From a virus: a DNA stretch of 43,423 nucleotides. Below are positions 15,113 to 23,866 of this stretch, one piece after another. A program made the position numbers and the translations under genes. Position 1 is the first letter of the stretch, and each line of letters starts with the position of its first letter. The stretch lies in IMG/VR virus record IMGVR_UViG_3300036846_000954, positions 1-43,423 of that record; one strand, 5' to 3'. The notes below the pieces were generated by a model. It made no database searches, was not told the origin of the DNA, and saw only the letters and a list, made by a program, of their open reading frames with translations.

Positions 15113-16675
15113 CTAGCGGATCCCCTCGGGGACGGCGTCGAGGTCGACACCCTGGAGGTGGGTGAAATTGGCGGCGGCCGGCAGCGTCATCCGGAAGCGG
15201 GTGTAGCGACCAGTCGACCGCTGCGGGCAATTGCCGAGGATGTTCTCGGGCACCGCGCCCTCATAGATCACCGCGCTGCGCACCCTCTCGCGGTGCCCGA
15301 CCGCGACCGAGGCCGCGACGCTGGCGTTGTGGATCGGCCGCACGCCCCGGATGCGGGCGCGATTGTTGGGGAAGAGCTGTTGCTCGGTGGTCTCGACCGT
15401 CGCCGGCAGGCTGTTGCCGGCCGCCATCACCTGATTGTGGGTGCCATCGAACCAGGTCAGGATCGGGTTGCCGTTGGTCCAGTACCGGCTGTCGAGCGAG
15501 TAAGGCAGCGTGTCGAGTGTGCCGAACGGGTCGAGCTGATCGAGGGTATAGCCGGCGGTCGTGTAGGTGGTGTTGGCGACCCATTCGACCGGGGTCGCGC
15601 TGAGGTCGATCGGCGCCCAGCGGTTCAGCTCCCAACTGAAGATCAGCGCCTTGTTGAACAGCCCGTTGTTGCCGGTGCCATGATAGAACCAGAGGATCAG
15701 CTTCCTCTGCGGGTCGTAGGTGCCGTGCACGGCCCTGATGAAGGACGGGTCGAGGTCCTCATAGAAGGCCTTGTCGACCTTCTGCGCGCCGATCGGCGTG
15801 CTGCTCGACCCATCGAACGCATAGAAGCCGTCGCTCGCCAGGTAGTAGACGATCGACCGGACGACGCCGCTGCCGTCGGGCAGGCGCCGCTGGACGATCG
15901 ACAGCGAGGCATCGCTGCCGGCCGCGCCCTCGGCGACGTGGAAATCGAAGGTAAAGGGCGAGCCCGCGTACTGGATGCGGTAGATGCCGCGCTCCATCAC
16001 GGCGCAGCCATCGGCCGATGACAGGTGGCCGCCGACGAGCCCGGTGATGGCGCCGAGGTCGGTCTCCTGAAGATCCTGAAAATCCGACTGCAGCGAGATC
16101 GCGGTGTTGCTGCCGGGCACCGGCCAGTTGGAGGGATCGCCGATCGCCGGCCAGTGGATGCGGTACTGAACCGCGCCGTCGTAGACGTCGACCGTGTTGC
16201 CGACCAGGAGGAAGTCGCCGATCACGCACATGAACCTGGCGCGCGGCGCGTTGGCGCTGAGGTTGCTGAAGGCGGTGTCGGTGCCGGCGAGATAGGTCTG
16301 GATCGGATCGACGTAGTTCGAAAAGAGGATGCGCTTCCCAAAGCTTGTCGACGCCCAGAAGCCGTCCGGCGGGTTCTCGGTGTGGTAGGGCGCCGCGGGT
16401 CCGCTGATGTCGGCCCAGGCGATCGCGCCGGTCTTCTGCCCGTAGAGACGCGCCTGGGTCCCAGCAAAGCCGTAGACGGTGCCGTCGGGGCCGCGATAGC
16501 CGTAGGAGCCGCAGACCTTCGCCGGCAGCGCGCCGGCCGCGGTGGCGACCGGGCCAGGGAAGGAGGCGTAGCTTGCCGGCGAGCGCGGAATGCAGTTAAG
16601 AATGTTGGTGGTGCCGGGATTTTGGAATTGCGGGCCGTCAGGCAGCCACTCACCAAAGGGAAGCAATTTGCCCAT
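15113..16675 (-). CDS. Tail hub/nozzle protein (P22 gp10-like)
   Basis: 520 aa. A beta-propeller-like protein: GTTNILNCIPRSPASYASFP at the start, repeated YGYRGPDGTVYGFAG, FMCVIGDFLLVGNT and FYAFDG elements, and ILWFYH..GNN near the middle. This matches the podovirus packaged-DNA stabilisation or nozzle family. It plugs the portal-adaptor tube and carries fibres. Its ATG overlaps the ATG of a gene on the other strand (CATG at 16673-16676). Confidence 0.7.
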   Translation of the reverse strand: MGKLLPFGEWLPDGPQFQNPGTTNILNCIPRSPASYASFPGPVATAAGALPAKVCGSYGYRGPDGTVYGFAGTQARLYGQKTGAIAWADISGPAAPYHTENPPDGFWASTSFGKRILFSNYVDPIQTYLAGTDTAFSNLSANAPRARFMCVIGDFLLVGNTVDVYDGAVQYRIHWPAIGDPSNWPVPGSNTAISLQSDFQDLQETDLGAITGLVGGHLSSADGCAVMERGIYRIQYAGSPFTFDFHVAEGAAGSDASLSIVQRRLPDGSGVVRSIVYYLASDGFYAFDGSSSTPIGAQKVDKAFYEDLDPSFIRAVHGTYDPQRKLILWFYHGTGNNGLFNKALIFSWELNRWAPIDLSATPVEWVANTTYTTAGYTLDQLDPFGTLDTLPYSLDSRYWTNGNPILTWFDGTHNQVMAAGNSLPATVETTEQQLFPNNRARIRGVRPIHNASVAASVAVGHRERVRSAVIYEGAVPENILGNCPQRSTGRYTRFRMTLPAAANFTHLQGVDLDAVPEGIR

Positions 16676-16928
16676 GCAGGAGATCTCGCGGCAGAGGGAG
16701 GCGATCCGCGCGATCCGAGAGCGCGGTTATCTCAACTTTTTCCTGTCAAAGGCCGACGCGTGGTATGTCGCGCACACCGTGCCGGGCGGCATGTCTGAGG
16801 ACTGCGCCGTCATCGCGAACAACATCGGCGACGACTTAGCCGGCGATAGCCGAATGGAACGGGTCGGCGAGGGGCGCTCTTTATCGGACCCCACCTGCCA
16901 TGTTGTCTGGTTCCGGCTGCGCCAGTAG
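16674..16928 (+). CDS. 84-aa protein inserted on the opposite strand of the late operon
   Basis: Reading frame with natural codon use (GC-rich third positions), starting ATG 16674. The product, beginning QEISRQREAIRAIRERGYLN and containing LSKADAWYVAHTVPGG, is a small soluble protein with no known domain. It fills the 205-base gap between two leftward late genes and overlaps the 3' end of one by 48 bases. No promoter was recognised. It looks like a moron gene, but its transcription is unproven. Confidence 0.55.
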   Translation: MQEISRQREAIRAIRERGYLNFFLSKADAWYVAHTVPGGMSEDCAVIANNIGDDLAGDSRMERVGEGRSLSDPTCHVVWFRLRQ

Positions 16929-18116
16929 TCCGACCGGAGCCGGCGTCAGCAGTCTCGTTTCGCCTCGGATAAAGCGGTCGCGCACCGCGCGCGGGTCTTC
17001 GCCGGTCCTTGCTGCCGTGAAGCGGATACGATCCTCAATCTGTTGAGCAAGTGTGGCGCGCTCGGCCTGGGGCACCATGGTCGACCAACCGGCTGCCTGA
17101 TACTGCGCGGGCGCGAGGTCTAGGCGCTGCGCGCCCTCTTGGCCGAGGCCTTCAAGGTAGCCGTACCAGGGCTGGTCGGGCGAGCTGAGAGGCTTCCCCT
17201 TGCTGTTTTGCAGGCCGTAAAGCCGGGACATCCAGGTATCCCAAGTAAAGGGCTGGTAGTTGCCCATCATGTTCTGGCTGAACGAGGCGATTTTTGGGTT
17301 CTGCTGCGAGTTCAGCAGGTCATTGTCTCGCAGGTAGAGATTGTTCCTGAGGTGCGCGTCGCGCGCGATGTGACCATAGGGGCTGGGAATGTCGGCCGCG
17401 TCGGCCGGCAGGTCTAGGCCCTGGCGCTTGAGCGAATAGTAGTAGCTGGCATTGCGAATGTTCTCGGGCACCTTGGACAGGTTACTCGACGCCCCAAGCG
17501 CGTTCAGATAGTCCAGCATCGCGGCGTCGCCCTGCTCGCCGAGCTGTTCGCCAAAGCCGTAGCGCAGCGGCCCAGGGTGATACCAAAGCGCGCCACCCTC
17601 CTTTAGGCCCTGCTGGACCGCCTGATCGACCCTTGCCAGGTTCTCGGGCTCGCCCAGACGTTGCACATAGTCAGGAATGCCCTTCGGCGGCGCCTCCATG
17701 CGCGGCAGATCAAACTGCGGGGCCGCCGGCACTTCGGCCGTCGCCAGCTCGTGCGGGAAGAGCGGCGCGGCAGAACCCATGCCGATGTTTGGCTTGGGTA
17801 GATCAGAGGCGGCGGCCTCGGGAAGCTTACCTGGCAATCGCATGCCGGCGCTCATCGACCCACCCGGCGCGGCGCCCGCGAGGTAGGGCGCGACAGCCGA
17901 GGCCAGACCCATCATGCTTTGGCCGAGCGGCGGCGGGGTCGAGCGCGACTGCGTCGGGTCCGGCAGGTTGCGCGCCTCCATCATCTGATCGAGCGTCGGG
18001 TTGCCGCTGCGGAACGGCGTGCCAGGGCTGAACAGCGGGGCGAGCATGTCGCCCATCAGGCCCGGCGGCAGGTCAGGCGACCCGTAGGTGGCTGCGAGAT
18101 CGTCCCAGATGCTCAC
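16881..18116 (-). CDS. Unknown 411-aa late protein
   Basis: The N-terminal ~140 residues are Pro-rich (PPGLMGDMLAPLFSPGTPF) like other virion proteins here. The C-terminal part is a folded domain with GGALWYHPGPLRYGFGEQLG, a LSKVPENIRNASYYYSL block and SFSQNMMGNYQPFTWDTW. It lies between the adaptor and hub genes, where podoviruses often carry an extra virion or enzyme gene. Not recognised. Confidence 0.6.
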   Translation of the reverse strand: MSIWDDLAATYGSPDLPPGLMGDMLAPLFSPGTPFRSGNPTLDQMMEARNLPDPTQSRSTPPPLGQSMMGLASAVAPYLAGAAPGGSMSAGMRLPGKLPEAAASDLPKPNIGMGSAAPLFPHELATAEVPAAPQFDLPRMEAPPKGIPDYVQRLGEPENLARVDQAVQQGLKEGGALWYHPGPLRYGFGEQLGEQGDAAMLDYLNALGASSNLSKVPENIRNASYYYSLKRQGLDLPADAADIPSPYGHIARDAHLRNNLYLRDNDLLNSQQNPKIASFSQNMMGNYQPFTWDTWMSRLYGLQNSKGKPLSSPDQPWYGYLEGLGQEGAQRLDLAPAQYQAAGWSTMVPQAERATLAQQIEDRIRFTAARTGEDPRAVRDRFIRGETRLLTPAPVGLLAQPEPDNMAGGVR

Positions 18117-18748
18117 GGGTTCTTGACGTCGGTCTGGATCATCAGGCCGTGCGGGAACTTGGCGCGGCGATCGGCCAGGCGGATGCGGTCGAAGCCGGCC
18201 TCCCTGGCGGCGAGCCAGATCTGCAGGCGCGGATCGTCACCGATGTAGGGCGCCGCCATGGTCAGGGTGCCGAACAAATAGAGGCTCGGGTAGTGGGCGA
18301 GCAGCCAATTGGTCGGCGCCACCTCGCTCAGACCCGTCAGGCCCGACAGGTAGTCGATGTTGATCGGGTCCGGCACGTCACCCGAATTGCCGGTGATGCG
18401 CAGGTTGAGACCCTCGATCGTGAAGGCGACTGGGTAGCCCGCCAAGCCATAGATGTTGGTGTCCATGTTCTTGGGCGTCTGGTAGGTGAACTGCTTCCTG
18501 CCGTAGTTCGTGTTGATCCAGATCGAGCGCATCTCGCCGTAGTCGAGCGGCAGCGGGATGGTGTCGGTGTTGGGCGGCGGCGTCAGGACCGTCGAGATCT
18601 CGACAAAACGGGTCCGCAGCCGGTCGCGCGCCTCCTCCTCGAACATCAGGATCATGTCCGGGACGGCGGGGCTGACCAGCGGGTCGCCGGGACGCGCCAG
18701 CCAATCCAAGACACTCGCCTGGAGGTTGTCGTACGTGTCTAAGGCCAT
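18113..18748 (-). CDS. Phage adaptor protein (head-tail connector)
   Basis: 211 aa in the style of SU10/P22-type adaptors: ALDTYDNLQASVLDWLARPG, then a helix with EEEARDRLRTRF, IPLPLDYGEMRSIWIN, and a terminal helical hairpin LYLFGTLTMAAPYIGDDPRLQIW. These proteins form the ring below the portal. Order after the capsid and before the hub fits. The ATGA overlap with the next gene is seen at 18113. Confidence 0.72.
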   Translation of the reverse strand: MALDTYDNLQASVLDWLARPGDPLVSPAVPDMILMFEEEARDRLRTRFVEISTVLTPPPNTDTIPLPLDYGEMRSIWINTNYGRKQFTYQTPKNMDTNIYGLAGYPVAFTIEGLNLRITGNSGDVPDPINIDYLSGLTGLSEVAPTNWLLAHYPSLYLFGTLTMAAPYIGDDPRLQIWLAAREAGFDRIRLADRRAKFPHGLMIQTDVKNP

Positions 18749-18755
18749 GGGCCCC

Positions 18756-19094
18756 TCAGATGATGAAGTGCCCGATCCGCAGATAGCGGTAATCAGAGCT
18801 ATTGAGCAGCCGGATCACCGCCTTCTTGTGGTTCCGGTCCCAGGCCCGCACCCCGTATTTCTGCAGCCACTCGAGCTGGATGTCGGGGGTCAACCTGGCG
18901 GCCAGGCGCATGTCCTTGCGCTTGTTCCAGCCGTCCCAGGAGTTGGCGAGCCGCTTGTTGGCCTCGATCACCGGCTCGTGATCGACGGTGCGCCGGATGA
19001 TGCAGCGGTCCCCGTCGGGGTCGTAGCGGTAGTGCTCGACGGCGCCCGTCAGCGGGTCGCGCGACAGGAAGCGCCAACCGTTCTCGGCGCTCAT
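18756..19094 (-). CDS. Conserved phage structural protein, unknown
   Basis: 112 aa from ATG 19094, which overlaps the fibre gene's end by four bases; the longer in-frame ORF is an artefact of the fibre gene. It is basic, with ANKRLANSWDGWNKRKDMRL, LEWLQKYGVRAWD and KKAVIRLLNSSDYRYLR, a pattern seen in virion proteins next to phage adaptors. Function unknown. Confidence 0.65.
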   Translation of the reverse strand: MSAENGWRFLSRDPLTGAVEHYRYDPDGDRCIIRRTVDHEPVIEANKRLANSWDGWNKRKDMRLAARLTPDIQLEWLQKYGVRAWDRNHKKAVIRLLNSSDYRYLRIGHFII

Positions 19095-20038
19095 ATCGGC
19101 AGCTCGACCTGGGTGGAGGTGACGTTGAGGAGCGATGCGCCGGCCGAGCCGGACTGCGAGACCGAGACATCGACCCAACAGGCGTTGCCGGCCGGCAGGG
19201 TAATGATGCCAGCCAGAACGACCGGGATCAGCTGGTTCGCCGCCTGGCAAGAGTAGGAAGCGGTTTGCAGCACGGTGCCGACACCCGCAGCGGCAAACGC
19301 GGGGGGCCCGCCGGCCGCGGCCCGCAGTTGGTAGGTGTATGACTGCGTGGCCCCGCCGAGCTGCGCGATGCCGACCACGATCAGCAGCACCTTGCCGGTC
19401 GTCACGGGGGTGAACGGGCTGTTGATGCCGTACATCGTCGGGCCGGCGTTGCTGATCAGCCCGCCCGCCGTCCTCGCGGATGAGGTGAACAGCGGCACCA
19501 CGGTCCTGCCGGTGCCGCCCTGCAGGACCGGGAGCGGCGCGCCGAGCCGGATGCTGCCCGCGCCATCCTGGGTGATCGGCAGGAACGGGTTGAGCAGGAT
19601 GAAGGCGCCAGCGCCGCCATTGAGCGCGGCGTTATAGACCAAGAGCGCCGGCTGGTTGGCGACCATGTCGCCGGCTGCGATGGCGACGCCGCTGGTGCCA
19701 AAGGTCAGCTTCCAGATCGGCTTCGCGGGCAGCGCATTGATCTGGAACGCATCATTGCCGACCGAGGCGCCGAGCGGCCTGATCTTGTAGAGCTCGCCGT
19801 CGACATAGGCGGTCGGGAAGGCGGTGTTGCTGGTCGTCAGGGTGTAGACGCTGCTGCTCTCGGTGATCGCGTTGGCAGCGTTCAGCCGGTTCCAGAACCG
19901 CTTCAAGGCGCCCATGTTGGAGCGGGCGCAGTCGTTGACGGTCGAGGGCGCCTGACCCTCGGGCCAGCCATTGGGCGGCGCCTGGATGTTGGCGCTGTCC
20001 AGCTCGAACCAATTGGTGTTGTCGCTGACGTCTGGCAT
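19091..20038 (-). CDS. Tail fibre/receptor-binding protein
   Basis: 315 aa. The N-terminal anchor DNTNWFELDSANIQAPPNGW and QAPSTVNDCARSNMGALKRFWNRL is typical of alphaproteobacterial phage fibres. Then come beta-rich repeats and a C-terminal beta domain with LPVLQGGTGRT, as in tail fibres. It probably binds the host receptor. It lies directly after the capsid gene. Confidence 0.72.
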   Translation of the reverse strand: MPDVSDNTNWFELDSANIQAPPNGWPEGQAPSTVNDCARSNMGALKRFWNRLNAANAITESSSVYTLTTSNTAFPTAYVDGELYKIRPLGASVGNDAFQINALPAKPIWKLTFGTSGVAIAAGDMVANQPALLVYNAALNGGAGAFILLNPFLPITQDGAGSIRLGAPLPVLQGGTGRTVVPLFTSSARTAGGLISNAGPTMYGINSPFTPVTTGKVLLIVVGIAQLGGATQSYTYQLRAAAGGPPAFAAAGVGTVLQTASYSCQAANQLIPVVLAGIITLPAGNACWVDVSVSQSGSAGASLLNVTSTQVELPI

Positions 20039-20108
20039 GGCGAGCCTTCAAAAAAGCGGCGACCCGCGGACTGCACCCGGGAGGAACCTGGAGCAGAGCG
20101 GGCCGCCG

Positions 20109-20137
20109 AGCCTGGCGCTCGTCACAGACGCCAGGCT
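20109..20137 (-). terminator. Hairpin after capsid gene
   Basis: AGCCTGGCG and CGCCAGGCT form a perfect 9-bp stem with an 11-base loop, in the gap after the capsid stop. There is no T run on the minus strand, so it is probably a partial terminator or a 3' end that raises capsid mRNA stability over the fibre gene. Confidence 0.5.
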
Positions 20138-20146
20138 TCCAGGTGG

Positions 20147-21100
20147 CTAGAGCAGATCGGCGACCAGACCCGAGCCGGCCTCGTTGCGGGCGGTCAGCGC
20201 GTACTCGCCGACCAGCATCTTCTTCTCGTTGTCACCGGTCTTCGCCAGCTCGACCAGGTTGATCGGGCGCAGCCACGCCAGTGCCCAGAGATCGCTGTTG
20301 AGGATCAGCGCATCGCGCTGCCGCATGAAGCGATCCGGCTTCACCTCGACCGTGCCAAAGTCATAGACATAGACATCGATGCTGGTGACTAACTTTTCTT
20401 CTTCGGCATTGATGTAGCGGGTGTTGTTGCCGGGGAAGGCCGAGATCGCGACCTTCTGGTTGCTGTTGACCAGGATCTGGTCCGGCTCGTCGCCCGAGCT
20501 CTGCCAAACGCTGGCGAGCGCCGTCTTCAGCATCGGCTCGGTGAAGGCGACCGGCGTCGTTCCATCGGTGCGGGTGTTGGTGCCGTCCCCGGCAGGGTTG
20601 GCGCCACCGGCCACGACGTTGGCGACGTTGGTCTTGAGCCACGACAGGACGCTGGCGGTCAGGGCCGGCGTGGCGCCGACCGTACCGGGCGCGCGGGCCT
20701 GGTTCTGCAGCAGGATCGTCTCGATGTCGCGCTTCAGGGACTTGCCCTTCTTCGCGACCTGGTAGCCGATCTCGCTCTTCCGGCCGGCCTTGTTGACCGC
20801 CTCCTCCGTCATCGCGATGATGACGGTCTTCCGCGAAATTTGCGTGTAATTGCCGCGCCGCACGGTCGGCACCACCGCATCGAAGGCGCTGATGTCGTCG
20901 CCCTGGATCTGGGCGTTGGCGCCGTTCGGCGTCTCGAGGACGTCGGTCTGCCACTCATGGAAGACCGCGGTCGCCTTCTCACGGGCGATCGCCGTCATGA
21001 ACGGCGTCTCGGTCGGGCTGATGTTGTAGATGATGTCGCTGAGATCTTCCCTCAGACCGACGGCAGAGTAGGTCGTAAACGTGTTACCAAGCAAAGCCAT
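20147..21100 (-). CDS. Major capsid protein (SU10/DUF5309 type)
   Basis: 317 aa. HK97-fold capsid of the SU10/DUF5309 kind: LREDLSDIIYNISPTETPFM at the start, RGNYTQISRKTVIIAMTEEA, GRKSEIGYQVAKKGKSLKRD, and YDFGTVEVKPDRFMRQRDAL near the end. AGGGGAGCC precedes ATG 21100. It follows the scaffold gene. Length fits the family, and no extra domain is present. Confidence 0.88.
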   Translation of the reverse strand: MALLGNTFTTYSAVGLREDLSDIIYNISPTETPFMTAIAREKATAVFHEWQTDVLETPNGANAQIQGDDISAFDAVVPTVRRGNYTQISRKTVIIAMTEEAVNKAGRKSEIGYQVAKKGKSLKRDIETILLQNQARAPGTVGATPALTASVLSWLKTNVANVVAGGANPAGDGTNTRTDGTTPVAFTEPMLKTALASVWQSSGDEPDQILVNSNQKVAISAFPGNNTRYINAEEEKLVTSIDVYVYDFGTVEVKPDRFMRQRDALILNSDLWALAWLRPINLVELAKTGDNEKKMLVGEYALTARNEAGSGLVADLL

Positions 21101-21146
21101 GGCGGCTCCCCTATGAAGGAGCTGCCCGGCGCGATCGGGTCAGCGG

Positions 21147-22247
21147 TTACAGCAATTCGGAGATGAGCGAACCGGCGTCGCGCACACTGTTCGTGCGGCC
21201 CAACCGATTGATCCGTTGCCGCAAGCGGCCCTGCTGCGTGCCCTGGTCGTTGTCCTGGCTGGTGCCGGGACGCCTGACCTGGGGAGCGGCGTTGTTCCGT
21301 TTGGCGTCGGCGGCGGCGCTGAGTTGGTTCTGCCGGTCGTACAGCATCGCCTTGGTCGCCAGCACAATCAGCCGGTGATCGTAGGCTTTGCCGATTTCCT
21401 GATCGGTGAACCCGCCGTCGCGAAGGTAGGTGCCGAGATCCTTGCGGAGCTGCGGACCTTTCGCCTCGTCGCCAAAGTCGGGCATCTTCTCGTTCAGCGC
21501 GAGATGCTCGCGTTGCACGAGCTCGGTCAGCTGCGTCACCTGATGCTGCTGCGCAGCGACGGCAAGCTGACCTTGGCCCTGTTGGAACTCCTGCTCGATG
21601 GCACCGAGCCTGGCGCGCAGCTGCTCGCGCATCGCGTGGAGCCGAGTGTACTCAGCCGGCGATTGCGCTTGCACCGCGACCCAGTCGACATTGTGCAATG
21701 CCGCCGCCTCGGGGGCGGCCAGCACCATCATCTTCTGCAGGCCTTGCAGGTATTCGGATCGGAGGGCCACAGCCGCCTGCCGCTCGCCATCAAAGGCTCT
21801 GCGGGCCTCGGCGGCCTCCTGGGAGCGTTGTGTGAGCACGGCTTCGCGTTGGCTCTCCCGCCGGACAACGGTCTGCTGTAGCGCGGGTGGGAGCTGCGAG
21901 AAGGCGGCTCGATCATCTTGTGACCATGACGCGGGCGGTTCGATGGCAGCCGGTTTGGGCGGCTGTTCGCCTGGGCCTTTGTCGTCGTCTTTCTCGGTGG
22001 GCGGGGTTTCCTCCGCTCCGGGATCGGGCGGCTCGTCACCGCCGGATTGCTGATCGGGCGCACGCGGGGGCGGCGCCTTGTCGTCACCGTCGTTGAAGAG
22101 CAGCCCGGCGATCGCGTCGCCCGCGCTCCTCGTATCGGTGACGGTATAGGTCTTGTCGGCCCCACCCGGGTCGTGCCCGTTGGAGGCGGGCGCAGCAGGA
22201 GGGGCGGCGGGCGCGCTCGCGGGCGCGGCAAGCGGTGCATCGGCCAT
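21147..22247 (-). CDS. Scaffolding protein
   Basis: 366 aa from ATG 22247. Acidic Pro/Ala-rich N-terminus, then EPPASWSQDDRAAFSQLPPA, a known element of phage scaffold proteins, followed by a long coiled-coil region (QREAVLTQRSQEAAEARRAF onward), and a basic C-terminus that would contact the capsid. It lies directly upstream of the capsid gene, as expected. The start region overlaps operator site 5. Confidence 0.8.
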   Translation of the reverse strand: MADAPLAAPASAPAAPPAAPASNGHDPGGADKTYTVTDTRSAGDAIAGLLFNDGDDKAPPPRAPDQQSGGDEPPDPGAEETPPTEKDDDKGPGEQPPKPAAIEPPASWSQDDRAAFSQLPPALQQTVVRRESQREAVLTQRSQEAAEARRAFDGERQAAVALRSEYLQGLQKMMVLAAPEAAALHNVDWVAVQAQSPAEYTRLHAMREQLRARLGAIEQEFQQGQGQLAVAAQQHQVTQLTELVQREHLALNEKMPDFGDEAKGPQLRKDLGTYLRDGGFTDQEIGKAYDHRLIVLATKAMLYDRQNQLSAAADAKRNNAAPQVRRPGTSQDNDQGTQQGRLRQRINRLGRTNSVRDAGSLISELL

Positions 22248-22285
22248 GTTGTTACTCACAACCAAGTGGGTTAGGGTTGATCAAC
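22248..22285. promoter_or_regulatory. Divergent control region with operator (site 5) and palindrome
   Basis: ATGTTGTTACTCACAACCA (core 22248-22262, 5-bp arms) lies next to the scaffold start. TTGTTA (22249-22254), 17 bases, TAGGGT (22272-22277) is a plausible rightward promoter for the ParB-like gene with the operator on its -35. A perfect 10-bp palindrome GTTGATCAAC (22276-22285) with the same half-sites is 13 bases further on. Confidence 0.6.
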
Positions 22286-22308
22286 AAATCTCGTCACGGG
22301 AGGACGGC

Positions 22309-23190
22309 ATGCGGGCCAGGGCCAAGACCGCCACCCAGGAACCGGCAGCAGTGCCGGCCGCGAAACTTCTCAGCGAGAAAGACAGCCACCGGCCGGCTGG
22401 GCGATGGCAGCAGCAGTTCCGCCCGGTGCAGAACACCCAGGGCGAGTTGCTGCGCATCGACAAACGCCATCTGCACGTTGACGAACGCTACCAGCGCAAG
22501 CTGTGGAACGACCGGATCGCGCGCATGGCCGAGAACTGGAACTGGATCGCCTGCGGCGTCCTGATCGTCGCCTGGCGCGGTCGCGAGAAGAACAAATACT
22601 TCATCATGGACGGGCAGCACCGCTGGGAGGCGGCGAAGCGGCTGCCCGAGATCCGCGACCTGCCGTGCCTGGCGTTTGGCATCGAGCATCTCGCCGACGA
22701 GGCGCTCGGCTTCCTGGCCGCCAATGTCGAGCGCAAGTATCCCTCGCTCGCCGAGCAGTTCCACGCATTGCTGCTGGCCGAGAACCCGACCGCCAAGATC
22801 GCCCACGAGCTGGCCCAGCTGGCCGGCCGCGAGGTCAGGGCGCCAGCCGACCCCAATAGCATTTCCTGCGTCTCAGAGCTGATGCGCTGCATCATGCTCG
22901 ATGAGGCGGCGCTGCGCAGATGCTGGCCGGCCCTGACGGCCCTGTGTGAGAACCACAGGCTATCGGCCCGCATCCTGCGCGGCGTCTTCGGCCTCGAGCG
23001 GCGCCTCCAGGGCAACCAGGACTGGCACGCCCGCCTGGCGGCGGCGAATTACCCGAGCGTCGTGGAGACGCTGCAGCAGACCGCGATCTATTGGGGCACG
23101 GCCGGCGAGCGGGCCTGCGCCGAGGCGGTGCTGCGCGTCGTCAACAAGGGACTGCGGCAGCACCTCAAGGTCGATTGGGATACCCGCTGA
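22309..23190 (+). CDS. ParB-like (DUF6551-type) protein on the opposite strand
   Basis: 293 aa from ATG 22309 (GGGAGGACGGC upstream). The centre is a ParB/Srx-like domain: LHVDERYQRKLWNDRIARMA, then KYFIMDGQHRWEAAKRL, whose DGQHRW is the family signature, and NVERKYPSLAEQFHALLLAE. Phage members of this family are nuclease-like or nucleotide-binding proteins of unknown role. It is rightward inside a leftward late operon, has its own promoter-operator, and is coupled to the next gene by TGATG. It may be a moron under repressor control. Confidence 0.75.
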   Translation: MRARAKTATQEPAAVPAAKLLSEKDSHRPAGRWQQQFRPVQNTQGELLRIDKRHLHVDERYQRKLWNDRIARMAENWNWIACGVLIVAWRGREKNKYFIMDGQHRWEAAKRLPEIRDLPCLAFGIEHLADEALGFLAANVERKYPSLAEQFHALLLAENPTAKIAHELAQLAGREVRAPADPNSISCVSELMRCIMLDEAALRRCWPALTALCENHRLSARILRGVFGLERRLQGNQDWHARLAAANYPSVVETLQQTAIYWGTAGERACAEAVLRVVNKGLRQHLKVDWDTR

Positions 23191-23501
23191 TGGAGGACCC
23201 GCTGGCCGGGTTGACCCGGCGGCAGCGGCAAGCCCACGAGAAGAAGGCGGCGGCGTTCCTGGCAGATTACCGCCCGTCCGAGCACAGTGGCTGGTTCGCC
23301 GAGCTGTGCGCCTCGGTGCCGATGGCGGTCATCGTCGCGACCCGGGTCGATCTCGACCACCCGCGCCTCCCAGGCAACACCGCGACCAGCCGCTGCATCG
23401 ATTGCGACAATGACCTGCAGCACGAGCCGGGCGCTCCCAATGGCGGCCTGCCCAAGCTCTGCATCGCCTGCGCCTGGCGGCGCGGCAGGACCGACAGCTA
23501 G
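23190..23501 (+). CDS. Small Zn-ribbon-like protein
   Basis: 103 aa coupled to the ParB-like gene. A basic helix start (LTRRQRQAHEKKAAAFLADY), an FAELCASVPMAVIVATRVDL strand, then two CxxC pairs (CIDC, CIAC) that could hold zinc. Its stop codon overlaps the stop of the leftward 23498 gene. Unknown function; it is likely a partner of the ParB-like protein. Confidence 0.6.
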   Translation: MEDPLAGLTRRQRQAHEKKAAAFLADYRPSEHSGWFAELCASVPMAVIVATRVDLDHPRLPGNTATSRCIDCDNDLQHEPGAPNGGLPKLCIACAWRRGRTDS

Positions 23502-23866
23502 GCGGCGCTGCGGCCTCGAGCCTCCTCGCGGGCCTCGGCCTCGCGCTCGGCGAGCCGCACCGAGGCGGCGCCCTTGTAGGCCCGCAGCTTGCCCCGGAGC
23601 AGCTGCACCGCCAGGGTGACCCGATACAATTCCTCGCGCCTCACCTCTTCCGATGGGTTGCTGTCGAGCCAGAGCCGGACGGTGTCCTGGAGGATCTCAT
23701 CGAAAGCCCCGCTCAGGACCGGGTCTTGCAGGAGGCGGGTGGCCGCCTCGCCGCGGGCGATGACATCGGCGACCGGCAGCGGCGCCACATCGAGCAGCTG
23801 CTCGGCGACGGGCTCCTGTGGTTTTGCGGCCTCAGGCCAGAGCCGCGTCGCCCAGGGGAAGATCAC
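23498..23866 (-). CDS. Unknown 122-aa head-region protein
   Basis: Helical, acidic-basic protein: RLLQDPVLSGAFDEILQDTV and a C-terminal charged helix (SVRLAEREAEAREEARG). It overlaps the portal stop by four bases, so it is coupled. Such small genes commonly lie between podovirus portal and scaffold genes. Function unknown. Confidence 0.6.
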   Translation of the reverse strand: MIFPWATRLWPEAAKPQEPVAEQLLDVAPLPVADVIARGEAATRLLQDPVLSGAFDEILQDTVRLWLDSNPSEEVRREELYRVTLAVQLLRGKLRAYKGAASVRLAEREAEAREEARGRSAA

